Assembly (NCBI RefSeq): GCF_000186265.1
Contig: NC_014934.1
Coordinates: 930,001 to 994,000, forward strand
Length of the DNA stretch: 64,000 nt
Origin: Cellulophaga algicola DSM 14237
GTDB taxonomy: Bacteria; Bacteroidota; Bacteroidia; Flavobacteriales; Flavobacteriaceae
Direction: 5' to 3'
Shown: positions 17,028 to 25,580 of the stretch, piece by piece
Position numbering within the stretch: the first letter of the stretch is position 1
Layout of the letters: the number at the start of each line of letters is the position of its first letter
Made by a program: the position numbers and the translations under genes
Notes under the pieces: model-generated
The model's input: the letters and a program-made list of their open reading frames with translations, nothing else
Databases searched by the model: none
Told to the model about the DNA's origin: nothing

Positions 17028-19928
17028 ATGAGCCATCAATCCGAAACCATACTAGAAAACAACCTAATCCAACAACTAGTTGGTTTAGGTTACACTGCTG
17101 TAAAAATACCAGATGCTACTGCACTTGTTGCTAATTTAAAAAGTCAGCTAGAGGCATTTAATAAAACCTCCTATTCTAATAAGGAATTTGATGGGATCTT
17201 AAATCATTTAGAAAAAGGTAAGGTATTTGAAAAAGCCAAAACCTTACGAGACAGGTTTAGTTTTATCAGAGAAAATGGCGAGGTATGTTATGTGCGCTTT
17301 TTTAATTCAGAAAATTGGAACAACAACTTGTTTCAAGTTACCAACCAAATAAGCTTAGAGGGGTCTTATAAAAACAGGTATGATGTAACGCTTTTAGTAA
17401 ATGGCTTGCCTTTGGTGCAATTAGAATTAAAGCGTAGAGGTATTGAAATTAAAGAAGCTTTTAACCAAATAAACAGGTACCAATTACATAGTTTCTGGAG
17501 TACTCATGGCTTGTTTCAATACGTTCAATTATTTATCATTAGTAATGGTGGTAACACCAAATATTTGGCAAATAATGAGTTACAGTCGGTTTTACAGACC
17601 TTCTTTTGGGCAGACAAAAACAATAAACGTATTACGGAGCTGCCTGAATTTGCAGCTGCATTTTTAAATATTGACCACTTAGGTAAAATGATTGCGCAAT
17701 ACGTGGTCATCAATGAAACCTACAAAAACATGATGGTCTTGCGCCCCTATCAATACTACGCTACTGAGGCTATCATTCATCAAGTAAAGAACACTACTAC
17801 TAACGGGTATATCTGGCACACTACAGGTTCTGGTAAAACATTAACCTCATTTAAGGCGAGTCAAATTTTAATGGATTTGCCGGAGGTATACAAAGTAGTT
17901 TTTGTAGTAGATCGTAAAGATCTGGATTACCAAACCATGAAAGAGTTTAATGCTTTTAAAGAGGGTAGTGTAGATACTACAGAGAACACTACAAGTTTGG
18001 TGCATCAATTTCTAGGCAAATTTAAAGATAAAAAGGGCGTTCGTAAAGATTCTGATTTAATCATTACCACCATTCAAAAATTAAATAATGCTATTTCTGG
18101 GCATAACAAAACCAAATTATCGCCTTTAAAAAATGAACGTTTTGTGTTTATTTTTGACGAATGTCACCGTAGTCAGTTTGGTGACACCCATGCAAGAATT
18201 ACAGAATTTTTTAGCAACAGCCAATTATTTGGTTTTACAGGAACCCCAATTTTTGCAGATAATGCTTCTAAAAATGACTTAGGGAAGCGTACCACTAAAG
18301 ATTTGTTTGGCAATTGCCTTCATAAATATGTAATTACAGATGCTATCCGTGATGAGAATGTCTTGCGCTTTGCCATAGAGTATATTGGTAAATACAAAAA
18401 CAAGAGTCAGACTTTTATAGATATAGAAGTAGAGGATATTGATAAGAAAGAAGTATTAGATTCTCCAAAAAGATTAACCAAGATTGCAGATTACATTATA
18501 GCACATCATGATCAAAAAACCTTTAGCAAAGCATATTCTGCCCTGTTTGCCGTAAGTAGCATTGATAATCTTATTACCTATTATGATATTTTTCAGCAGA
18601 AAAAAGAAGCTGGCGAACATAATTTACGCATAGCTACCATATTTACCTATGGCACCAATGAAGCCAATGACGATGCTCAAGATTACTTACCTGAAGATGA
18701 TTTAGGAATGGCTGCAGAACCCCAAGAAACGTACAAAACAAGCCATTCAAGAGATAAGCTAGAAAAGTATATTGGTGATTATAACGCCATGTACAGTACC
18801 AGCTATACAACAAAAGACCAACAACAATTTGAAAATTATTTTAAAAATATAAGTCAACGTTTAAAAGAGCGTGAGAAAAAAAACTTTAATGATGAAAAAG
18901 ACCGTTTAGATATTGTTATTGTAGTGAACATGATGCTTACCGGTTTTGATGCTAAAAAGGTAAACACATTGTATGTTGATAAAAATTTAAAGCAGCATGG
19001 CTTAATACAAGCTTTCTCTAGAACTAATAGAATTTTAGGCGATCAAAAATCTCAAGGAAATATTTTATGCTTTAGAAATCTAAAAAAGGCTACGGACGAT
19101 GCCATTACCTTATTTTCAAATAAAGATGCTATTGAGGTAGTGACCATGCCAGATTATGAGGTAATTGCAGAAAAGTTTGATGAAGCACTACAAAAACTAC
19201 GAGAAATAACACCCACCTACCAAAGCGTTAATGACTTAGCTACGGAAAATGATGAAGCTGCCTTTGTACAAGCTTTTAGAAGACTTTTAAGAAATATGAA
19301 CGTGCTGCAATCATATACAGATTTTGATTGGGATGATTTACCAATAAGTGAGCAAGAATTTGCAGATTACCAAGGTAAATACAAAGATTTATATGATAAA
19401 GTAAGGAGGGCTAACGCAAAACAAAAAACATCAATCCTAGCAGATATAGATTTTGAATTAGAGTTAATACACAGCGATACTATTAATGTAGCTTATATTT
19501 TTATACTATTAGCGAAACTCAAAAATGCAAAGTCGTCTGAAGCAAAGGCACAGAAAAAAGCAATATTAGATCTTTTGGGTGGTGATACTATGTTGCGTAG
19601 CAAACGTGAACTTATCGAAAAATTTATAGATGAAAATCTACCAAAAATTGATGACACAGATACTATTCAAGATGAATTTGAATCCTATTGGCAAGAGCAA
19701 AAAGTACTAGCACTGGGTAAACTATGTGACGAAGAGAATTTAGATAAAGCACAGTTTAAAGCCTTAATTGACACCTACATCTATAGCGGACAAGAGCCTA
19801 TAAAAGATGACGTCTTTAAATGTTTAGACAATAGACCTAGTATTTTAAAAGCACGTGAAATAGGGGAACGCATTTTATCTAAAATGAAAGAATTTGTACA
19901 GATTTTCGTAGAGGGTATGACGGGGTAA
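17028..19928 (+). CDS. hsdR: Type I restriction endonuclease subunit (HsdR)
   Basis: 966 residues, complete. The N-terminal nuclease domain shows Asp119 and ELK (Glu133, Lys135) in VQLELKRRG, the PD-(D/E)XK site. The SF2 translocase follows: Walker A HTTGSGKT (264-271), DECH (377-380), FTGTP near 403-407 and motif VI LIQAFSRTNRI near 654-664. The C-terminal 230 residues are the helical domain that docks on the methylase. Transcribed with fic, and 3 bases or fewer from it. In known systems HsdR cuts unmodified DNA far from the recognition site and needs HsdM and HsdS to assemble; with hsdM interrupted its present activity is doubtful. Confidence 0.92.
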   Translation: MSHQSETILENNLIQQLVGLGYTAVKIPDATALVANLKSQLEAFNKTSYSNKEFDGILNHLEKGKVFEKAKTLRDRFSFIRENGEVCYVRFFNSENWNNNLFQVTNQISLEGSYKNRYDVTLLVNGLPLVQLELKRRGIEIKEAFNQINRYQLHSFWSTHGLFQYVQLFIISNGGNTKYLANNELQSVLQTFFWADKNNKRITELPEFAAAFLNIDHLGKMIAQYVVINETYKNMMVLRPYQYYATEAIIHQVKNTTTNGYIWHTTGSGKTLTSFKASQILMDLPEVYKVVFVVDRKDLDYQTMKEFNAFKEGSVDTTENTTSLVHQFLGKFKDKKGVRKDSDLIITTIQKLNNAISGHNKTKLSPLKNERFVFIFDECHRSQFGDTHARITEFFSNSQLFGFTGTPIFADNASKNDLGKRTTKDLFGNCLHKYVITDAIRDENVLRFAIEYIGKYKNKSQTFIDIEVEDIDKKEVLDSPKRLTKIADYIIAHHDQKTFSKAYSALFAVSSIDNLITYYDIFQQKKEAGEHNLRIATIFTYGTNEANDDAQDYLPEDDLGMAAEPQETYKTSHSRDKLEKYIGDYNAMYSTSYTTKDQQQFENYFKNISQRLKEREKKNFNDEKDRLDIVIVVNMMLTGFDAKKVNTLYVDKNLKQHGLIQAFSRTNRILGDQKSQGNILCFRNLKKATDDAITLFSNKDAIEVVTMPDYEVIAEKFDEALQKLREITPTYQSVNDLATENDEAAFVQAFRRLLRNMNVLQSYTDFDWDDLPISEQEFADYQGKYKDLYDKVRRANAKQKTSILADIDFELELIHSDTINVAYIFILLAKLKNAKSSEAKAQKKAILDLLGGDTMLRSKRELIEKFIDENLPKIDDTDTIQDEFESYWQEQKVLALGKLCDEENLDKAQFKALIDTYIYSGQEPIKDDVFKCLDNRPSILKAREIGERILSKMKEFVQIFVEGMTG

Positions 19929-20004
19929 TAAATATAATTTGCACTATCATCTACAGCCTTATAAAAACTATAGTAGGAAGCTGCTTCAACGAATAAATTG
20001 AAAA

Positions 20005-20533
20005 TTGGATATAAATTTAATCTTAAATAAGATAAACTTTGTTAGTAGATATAAAGAAATCTGTCTGGATCATAATGATTTTGAAAATAGACTCCGTGGT
20101 AGCAATACAAAGCAGTATCGTGCTATTTTAAAGAAATTAGATGAAAATTTCTCATATGCATCAAAAGATAGATTCTTTACCTTAAAATATGCCTACGAAG
20201 AATTTCAACTAAATTTAGGATTAGGTATACATGACGGCCTTGTTGAGCCTTTCTTATATCTAATCCGCAATGAGGATTGGATACTTTACAATAGGTTTGA
20301 TTTTATTTCATAAAAGTTACATCCTGGCTTTCGAGAAAATTTCAATCTACCTAAATACAAAACAGAAGCTGAACTTGAGGCGCTATTAACTGAAATTCTT
20401 AAACTTTATAAAGATATTCGGGTAGCGTTTGTAAAGGGTTTTTGATAATGATACATGGAATTGGAGTAAATGTAAACAGCATAGAAGAAAAATGATAAAA
20501 TTATTTGTTGAGCATCTAGAAGATATTTCTTAA
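20005..20533 (+). pseudogene. Broken hypothetical gene (one stop, one frameshift)
   Basis: The first 102 codons (from a TTG at 20005, no ATG available) end at TAA 20311-20313, but the same frame continues with KLHPGFRENFNLPKYKTEAE to 20445. A one-base shift in a T run near 20437-20441 then continues as DNDTWNWSKCKQHRRKMIKL to a stop at 20531-20533. Joined, it would be a soluble protein of about 175 residues, mostly helical and acidic. I do not recognise its family; the size and setting recall small immunity-type proteins. It lies directly after hsdR. Confidence that it is a decayed gene is good, confidence in any function is nil. Confidence 0.6.
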
Positions 20534-20550
20534 AAATTAAAACACAAAAA

Positions 20551-20568
20551 AGTGCAATAAAAAGCACT
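20551..20568 (+). promoter_or_regulatory. Candidate HipB operator 1
   Basis: AGTGC at 20551 and GCACT at 20564 form a palindrome with an 8-base AT-rich spacer. An almost identical palindrome begins exactly 60 bases further on, before hipB. HipB-type regulators bind paired palindromes in their own promoter. Confidence 0.55.
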
Positions 20569-20610
20569 TTTAATGATAATTAAGGTGATCAAATTCAAAA
20601 AACTACAAAT

Positions 20611-20628
20611 AGTGCGCTAAAAAGCACT
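20611..20628 (+). promoter_or_regulatory. Candidate HipB operator 2
   Basis: AGTGC at 20611 and GCACT at 20624 with the spacer GCTAAAAA. It is the second copy of the palindrome, 55 bases before the hipB start codon. The 60-base distance to copy 1 is close to six helical turns, so two dimers would face the same side of the DNA. Confidence 0.55.
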
Positions 20629-20682
20629 TATCCTAGGTTTAATCTATAAAAAGGCATATTTTTATATAAAAAGAGCCATTTA

Positions 20683-20892
20683 ATGCACTCAAAATATTTA
20701 ATAGAAGCTATAAAAACACGTAGAGACAATCTAGATGTAACACAAGAAATGCTTGCGGACCTTTCTGGTGTAGGTTTGCGTACGCTTAAACAATTTGAAA
20801 GCGGTAAAGGAAATCCAACCCTAGAAACGTTACAAAAATTAGGTAATGCATTAGGTATGGAATTAACATTTACGGTTAAAGAACTTAAATAA
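20683..20892 (+). CDS. XRE-type regulator, HipB-like
   Basis: 69 residues forming a helix-turn-helix of the XRE class (TQEMLADLSGVGLRTLKQFE, residues 20-39), followed by a short C-terminal strand region. HipB proteins repress their operon and hold the kinase toxin. The stop codon overlaps the start of the next gene (TAATG), and two palindromes lie upstream. It is the first gene of a three-gene hip module. Confidence 0.85.
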   Translation: MHSKYLIEAIKTRRDNLDVTQEMLADLSGVGLRTLKQFESGKGNPTLETLQKLGNALGMELTFTVKELK

Positions 20893-21218
20893 TGAGACAA
20901 GCTGAGGTGCTATATAAAAAAGAAAAGGCAGGCATGTTGACACAGTTAGACGATGCCAGTTTTGTGTTTACGTATCAAGATAGTTGGTTTAACGATATTA
21001 ATAAACCAGCAATTAGTTTAACCTTACCTAAAACACAACAAGAATATACGTCTAAATATTTGTTTTCTTTTTTTTATAATATGTTACCAGAAGGCTCTAA
21101 TAAGCAAACGGTTTGTTTTCAAAACCGTATAGATACCAAAGATCATTTTGGCATCTTGTTAACAACAGCAAAACAAGATACTATTGGTGCAGTAACTATT
21201 AAAAAACTAGACAAATAA
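20892..21218 (+). CDS. HipA N-terminal subdomain protein, HipS-like
   Basis: 108 residues corresponding to the N-terminal subdomain 1 of HipA (QLDDASFVFTYQDSWFN..., then PEGSNKQTVCFQ), encoded as a separate protein. In the HipBST systems described in E. coli, such a small protein (HipS) acts as the antitoxin, and the kinase is separate. Here it overlaps both neighbours by one base, so subunits are made together. The split is seen directly; the antitoxin role is by analogy. Confidence 0.8.
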   Translation: MRQAEVLYKKEKAGMLTQLDDASFVFTYQDSWFNDINKPAISLTLPKTQQEYTSKYLFSFFYNMLPEGSNKQTVCFQNRIDTKDHFGILLTTAKQDTIGAVTIKKLDK

Positions 21219-22222
21219 TGGCAATACCACAAATTACAGTTTGCCCAAGCACACTTGCTAAAGAGAATGATTCTTATAGTAACACCGCTTTAAGACGTGT
21301 GTTTAAGGGTAAAAAAGTAAGTCCCTTTTTACCTTATGATTCCCCAGCAAGCAACGACATTACCGATGCGCTATTTACAGAAAACAGAAAACGCATGTCT
21401 ATTTCTGGTGTGCAAGAAAAATTTTCGGTCCTATTAGAAAAAAACAAGTTACGTTTAGTAGAAGAAAACGAACAAGGACAATACATCTTAAAACCAATAC
21501 CTAAGGTTGGTAAAAACGCCAATCAAATGCCCGCAAACGAGCATGTAACTATGCAAATTGCAAGACAAGTATTTAATATAGAAACTGCCGAAAATGCACT
21601 CATCTTCTTTAAAAATGGTAATCCTGCATATATTACAAAACGGTTTGATGTAAAAGAAGATGGTCGTAAATGGGCACAAGAAGATTTTGCATCTTTAGCA
21701 CAACGAACACCACAAACACACGGCGAAGATTATAAATATGGAGGTAATTATTTAGAGCTGTTTACTATTTTAAAAAAGTATGTTCCAGCCTATGCTGTAG
21801 AATCTATTAAACTATTTAAGCTTATTCTTTTTAATTATTTGTTTTCTAATGGCGATGCGCATTTTAAAAACTTCTCACTGATAGAAACCCCTTTAGGCGA
21901 TTTTAAATTAAGTCCGGCTTACGATTTATTAAACAGTAGATTACATATAGACGATAAAGATTTTGCTTTAGAAGATGGTTTATTACCACCTAATTTAAAA
22001 CAAGGTAAGGTTACAGAACAGTTTTATGTGTTAGGCGAACAAGCAGGCATTTCAATAAAACAAATAGATAACGTATTTAATTCTTTAACGGCTAAAAGTG
22101 ATGCCGTATTAAAATTAATTGAAGCTTCTTTTTTAGATGAAAAAGCAAAACGAAATTACATTCAAGCCTACCAAACCCGATTAAATAAATTACGACGTCC
22201 ACTAGTTGTGAATATTCAGTAG
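21218..22222 (+). CDS. HipA-like Ser/Thr kinase, HipT-like toxin
   Basis: 334 residues, the kinase part of HipA. SISGVQEKF (61-69) is the gly-rich loop region holding the regulatory serines, NGDAHFKN (211-218) has the catalytic Asp213, and SPAYDL (232-237) has the Mg-binding Asp236. HipA kinases phosphorylate glutamyl-tRNA synthetase, and HipT a tryptophanyl-tRNA synthetase, arresting growth. The target here is not known. All active-site residues are present, so the toxin is probably active. It is the third gene of the module. Confidence 0.85.
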   Translation: MAIPQITVCPSTLAKENDSYSNTALRRVFKGKKVSPFLPYDSPASNDITDALFTENRKRMSISGVQEKFSVLLEKNKLRLVEENEQGQYILKPIPKVGKNANQMPANEHVTMQIARQVFNIETAENALIFFKNGNPAYITKRFDVKEDGRKWAQEDFASLAQRTPQTHGEDYKYGGNYLELFTILKKYVPAYAVESIKLFKLILFNYLFSNGDAHFKNFSLIETPLGDFKLSPAYDLLNSRLHIDDKDFALEDGLLPPNLKQGKVTEQFYVLGEQAGISIKQIDNVFNSLTAKSDAVLKLIEASFLDEKAKRNYIQAYQTRLNKLRRPLVVNIQ

Positions 22223-22283
22223 ATAGGTTAAAGCTAACATAATACCGTGGAGCAAAACAAGCTGTTATTTAAGAACATGAATT

Positions 22284-22319
22284 AGGCAGATTGCCGAGTC
22301 GTCCCTACTAGCAATGACC
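22284..22319 (+). repeat. REP-like repeat, left copy
   Basis: GCAGATTGCCGAGTCGTCCC and, after a short interval, GCAATGACC match the repeat unit to the right of the GIY-YIG gene (GATTGCTGCGTCATCCC ... GCAATGACG). The copy directly precedes the start codon. Such GATTGC...GCAATGAC elements occur as dispersed repeats in many bacteria. Confidence 0.6.
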
Positions 22320-22321
22320 TT

Positions 22322-22624
22322 ATGAAACCAGGATTTGTATACATACTCGCTAATAAAAACAATACCACACTTTATGTTGGAGTAACCAGTAATTTGCTAC
22401 AGCGTATAGAACGCCATAAAACAAAGTTTTATCCAAAGTCGTTTTCTGCCCGGTATAACGTAAACAAATTAGTGTATTATGAAGCCTTTCAAGACATAGG
22501 AGCTGCCATTGCCAGAGAGAAACAATTAAAAGCTGGCAGTAGAACTAAAAAAATAGCCCTGATAGAAAAGGAAAATCCTGATTGGGAAGACCTCACCGAA
22601 CAGGCAACAGATTGCTTTGGGTAG
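22322..22624 (+). CDS. GIY-YIG domain nuclease, small
   Basis: 100 residues. VYILANKNNTTLYVGVTSNL (6-25) is the GIY-YIG core, with Arg28 in LLQRIERHK and a Glu in AREKQLKAG near 65, typical of UvrC/homing-nuclease-type proteins. No other domain is present. It sits between GATTGC-type repeats, and its last codons (TDCFG) read into the right-hand repeat. Family members of this size are commonly found next to such repeats, suggesting that the nuclease moves with them. Catalytic activity is likely but not proven. Confidence 0.85.
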   Translation: MKPGFVYILANKNNTTLYVGVTSNLLQRIERHKTKFYPKSFSARYNVNKLVYYEAFQDIGAAIAREKQLKAGSRTKKIALIEKENPDWEDLTEQATDCFG

Positions 22625-22722
22625 ATTGCTGCGTCATCCCTCCGCGCAATATGCCCTCGCAATGACGAACACAACGGTCAATGCGAGCGCAACGTAGTGA
22701 AGCGAAGCGAAGCAATCCGTTG
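22622..22722 (+). repeat. REP-like inverted repeat pair, right copy
   Basis: GATTGCTGCGTCATCCC with GCAATGACG (to 22667) is followed by the opposite orientation AATGCGAGCGCAACG ... GAAGCGAAGCAATC (22680-22717). The outer CAACGG (22672-22677) and CCGTTG (22717-22722) also pair. The whole can fold as hairpins. No gene lies in 22625-22923. Confidence 0.65.
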
Positions 22723-22842
22723 AAGTAAAACGCAAGGCCAAGCGCGGTTCAGCCAAACTATCTGCTAAAGTGTCAGCGCTCCAAACAAAATTTCAAAATC
22801 TTTTCGTCTAAATAGTGTTATAAAATCAGCTTATTTTTAGGT

Positions 22843-22860
22843 CTTGCGGAATACCGCAAG
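22843..22860 (+). repeat. Palindrome CTTGCGG-AATA-CCGCAAG
   Basis: A hairpin of 7-bp arms and a 4-base loop, followed by GTTTTCTTGTTTT. It has the same layout as the hairpin at 11566-11583 (ACTGCGG, TTTT, CCGCAGT), and both contain TGCGG plus CCGCA. It may be a terminator or a short mobile palindrome. Confidence 0.5.
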
Positions 22861-22923
22861 GTTTTCTTGTTTTATGATTTTATGTTTGCGGTATATATTA
22901 AAAACAAACTTTACATACCAAAC

Positions 22924-23646
22924 ATGAAAAAAGTAACCTTATTAATTTTACTAGCCTTAAGCTTATTTAACACCAACAAAACACAAGCGCAAGATGGTGC
23001 AGCTATTGCTACTGCTGCAGGAGCCTTACTCGCTATTGGAGCAGGTGTTGCTGCTGTGGAGCAAATGAAAGAACGTGCCGAGCTTACCGCTACAGAATGG
23101 GTACTCACACACAATCCTGAACTGAATAATTTCTCTTTAAAAACCTTAGATTTTAATGGTAAAAAATTAAAAGACATCTCTGCAACTTCTGTAATAACCT
23201 TTAAAATTCAAGAATTCACCCCATCAGACAAACCTGAATTAAATGGTAGAAAACAAATTCTCTTAGGGTTTACTAGCTACGGCTGGATAAATGAATATGG
23301 TATTGACTTTGACAAAGTACAATGGTTTCTGATTGATTCTTCTGAATGGTTAAAAATGATGACTTCTTATGTACATGTAGCTTCTGGTGAAGACAATGAA
23401 AACTTCATAAAAGAAGAATTAAAAGAAGGCAAGATCGTCAACAAAGGCATTAAGAAAAAAGGAAAAACAACGATTCCGTTCTATCAGTTATCCGGAGATA
23501 TGTATGTGGTAACAGATTACTCTCCTGAAATGAAGTTTATTTATAATGAGAGATCTCTTGGAATCTTTTTAAAAGAAACAAAAAACTTAGTGCAAATAGG
23601 CAGAGGTAGTATTATAGAAATACATGATTTCTTTTTTGAAGAATAA
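22924..23646 (+). CDS. Secreted protein of unknown function
   Basis: 240 residues from the ATG at 22924, chosen because the signal peptide (MKKVTLLILLALSLF ... TQAQD) begins there; a longer reading frame upstream adds only unlikely residues. After the signal comes a small hydrophobic stretch GAAIATAAGALLAIGAGVAAVEQMK (written here from residues about 25-48), which may be a membrane-inserting or glycine/alanine-rich helix. The rest is a mixed fold with no motif I recognise. It is probably in the periplasm or outer membrane. The gene lies just beyond the palindrome at 22843-22860. Confidence 0.55.
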   Translation: MKKVTLLILLALSLFNTNKTQAQDGAAIATAAGALLAIGAGVAAVEQMKERAELTATEWVLTHNPELNNFSLKTLDFNGKKLKDISATSVITFKIQEFTPSDKPELNGRKQILLGFTSYGWINEYGIDFDKVQWFLIDSSEWLKMMTSYVHVASGEDNENFIKEELKEGKIVNKGIKKKGKTTIPFYQLSGDMYVVTDYSPEMKFIYNERSLGIFLKETKNLVQIGRGSIIEIHDFFFEE

Positions 23647-23723
23647 ATTAACACCTACTAAAATGCAGCTTAAAGCCTTCATTAGTTCTTGATGTGTGCT
23701 TTATGCTGCACTATTTAAATAAA

Positions 23724-24119
23724 ATGGAATGGATTCTTAAACTTGTATTTCTAGGCATTGTGATTGGTATTGTTAGAAAATACCCAAAGATTAGTATTGT
23801 ACTAGCTGTAATCGGCTTACTCCTCTATTGCCAAAAAGAAGATCCTATTCCGCAACAGCGCACAGCCCCTACAGAAATTTATTCCAACAAAACGTATAGT
23901 ACTCCTGAAGTACCCACACACTACCGCTCAAAGGCTTCCCTAAAAAGTATACAAACTGAGTTGGGAATTTCCCAACCCGTTACCACAAAACCTTATGAAA
24001 AACCTAAAGCTACAAGCATTAGAGTGGGTGCTACTTGTAAGGACGGCACTTCTTCTAAAGCAACAGGTAGAGGCGCTTGCTCTCACCATGGCGGAGTAGC
24101 TTATTGGCTTTACGAATAA
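23724..24119 (+). CDS. DUF3761 domain membrane protein
   Basis: 131 residues from ATG 23724. A hydrophobic N-terminus (MEWILKLVFLGIVIGIV, and a second helix near 25-42 IVLAVIGLLLYC) precedes a polar linker and a C-terminal DUF3761 core: GATCKDGTSSKATGRGACSH then HGGVAYWLY. The Cys and His pattern of this family is complete. Its role is not known; it probably faces the periplasm. It ends 26 bases from the convergent gene at 24146. Confidence 0.6.
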   Translation: MEWILKLVFLGIVIGIVRKYPKISIVLAVIGLLLYCQKEDPIPQQRTAPTEIYSNKTYSTPEVPTHYRSKASLKSIQTELGISQPVTTKPYEKPKATSIRVGATCKDGTSSKATGRGACSHHGGVAYWLYE

Positions 24120-24145
24120 TGTCTTCGTGTAAGGAAAAACCGTAT

Positions 24146-24892
24146 TTACTCTTGCTGCGCTACCTTATCTAACACATGTGTTTTATACATATAGTCGGTT
24201 ACTTTATGCAGCCCTTTATGATATACTGGGTGCACATTATAATAGGTAAAAAACTCTACTTCCCCACCTGTTTTTAAGTACCAAAGTTCCTGGTGTTGTT
24301 CGTATCTGGCTCTTACTTCTTCTATATCGTTTAATTTTCTAAAATTTAGAACTAATAGTTCTTGATATGGCTCCTCATATTTTGCTCCTGCACAGGCCGA
24401 TTGCACATAATGATCTTCTTGCCACACCATACAATTCTGCTTTTCTCTTACAAATCCGAAATAGGTTAATGTGCTTATAACAACAACTGATATTAATGAA
24501 ACTATTTTGTTACGCCCCTGATTAAAGAAACCAAACGAAGTACTCTTTACTGGTTCCTGTATTTCTGGCTCTGAGTCTTTCGTTATAATCGGCTCTACTA
24601 TAATCTTTGGCTCTTCAAGTTCAGACGGATGAGCCGTAACAAATTCTGCATAATTTTTATAGCCTAAATATTTGCACAAGCATTTAGTTAGTTCAGGTTT
24701 TAAATCTTCATTCGCAGGTGTATCAGCCTCTATAAATTTATTGTAAAGATTCGTAAAACTTTTTGTACTAAAAGGATAATTATACTCATCTGAAAGTACC
24801 TCTGAGAGATGTTGAGCCATTCTATTTTTGACTTTAGAGCCAATATCTGTTTCTGCTTTTTCGAAAACTAATGCTATTAATTTTTTGGACAT
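24146..24892 (-). CDS. Single-helix membrane protein with N-terminal helical domain
   Basis: 248 residues. The N-terminal 95 residues are helical and end in LCKYLGYKNYAEFV, which resembles a module common in Flavobacteria that may bind DNA or other partners (inference). Then a Pro/Glu-rich linker, a membrane helix (about 130-150, KIVSLISVVVISTLTYFGFV) and a C-terminal domain with Cys pairs and FRKLNDIEEVRARYEQH. No enzyme motif. It is convergent with the DUF3761 gene; regulation not visible. Confidence 0.5.
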   Translation of the reverse strand: MSKKLIALVFEKAETDIGSKVKNRMAQHLSEVLSDEYNYPFSTKSFTNLYNKFIEADTPANEDLKPELTKCLCKYLGYKNYAEFVTAHPSELEEPKIIVEPIITKDSEPEIQEPVKSTSFGFFNQGRNKIVSLISVVVISTLTYFGFVREKQNCMVWQEDHYVQSACAGAKYEEPYQELLVLNFRKLNDIEEVRARYEQHQELWYLKTGGEVEFFTYYNVHPVYHKGLHKVTDYMYKTHVLDKVAQQE

Positions 24893-25249
24893 TTTGGTTG
24901 GTCTGGTCGAAGCCTAAAACTACTACATTTTTGGAAATTATATGGAAAAAACCTGCTGGAAATTCTTTTCCATACACTTTCCATCTCCTCTCCATTCCTT
25001 ACAAAACCTAAGCCCTTACTTTGCCTTGTGACTGATTGGGTATTCATGATAACCAATCTACCACCATTAGAAAAACACCTAGAACAAACCAATAGTTTAT
25101 TGGGAAGTAACTAAAAGTTTCAACAGGTGTTTTTCACTTCCCAACCAATAAAAGAGGAGTACTCCCAACACCTTTTACAATGCGGTGCAAATAACATTCG
25201 GAATACTCCGAACAGCCACCCTTATGTCCAATTTTAAAAGAATAATACT
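24893..25249. other. Divergent intergenic region (357 bases)
   Basis: No gene I can support; the short minus-strand reading frame across 24877-25092 looks like chance. The sequence must hold the promoters of the 248-residue protein (minus) and the small lipoprotein (plus), but I see no clear TAnnTTTG box. CGGAATACTCCG near 25198-25210 is a short palindrome that could bind a regulator. Confidence 0.4.
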
Positions 25250-25426
25250 ATGAAAAAAATAGCTTTTTTACTCGTAATACTAAGTGCCAATCTATCTTTA
25301 ATTTCTTGTGATCATACTTCAACTGCAGCAGAAGATGCTGCTTATGCAAACATTAATGCCACAGAAGGTGATGATGGGGTAATCATAAAAGATCCTGATG
25401 CAGAAGAAGAGGATGACAATAATTAA
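25250..25426 (+). CDS. Small acidic lipoprotein, 58 residues
   Basis: MKKIAFLLVILSANLSLISC is a lipoprotein signal with Cys20. The mature part is 38 residues, acidic and ends in DPDAEEEDDNN. It has an ATG start with AAAAGAAT upstream and a terminator 97 bases downstream. It is shorter than most gene-finding cutoffs. I do not know its function; small acidic lipoproteins of this type are frequent in Flavobacteria. Confidence 0.65.
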   Translation: MKKIAFLLVILSANLSLISCDHTSTAAEDAAYANINATEGDDGVIIKDPDAEEEDDNN

Positions 25427-25522
25427 TCAGAGTTCCTGATTATGAATTAGCAAATGACAAATTTTAGCAGGATGAAATTAATTTTATTTCATCTTGCTTT
25501 GTTCTTCTATTTTCCATAAAAA

Positions 25523-25553
25523 AAGAGCTGTATGATACAATCATACAGCTCTT
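25523..25553 (+). terminator. Bidirectional terminator
   Basis: AAGAGCTGTATGAT at 25523-25536 pairs perfectly with ATCATACAGCTCTT at 25540-25553 around ACA, with an A run on the left and T-rich bases on the right. It lies between the small lipoprotein gene and the convergent gene at 25581-26345, so it can end both transcripts. Confidence 0.9.
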
Positions 25554-25580
25554 CTTATAGTATTATTTTTTTAGTTAAAA

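Noticed and set aside
24877-25092. Short minus-strand reading frame in the intergenic region
   Set aside because: No domain, no signal, atypical residue use, and it overlaps the start of a real gene.
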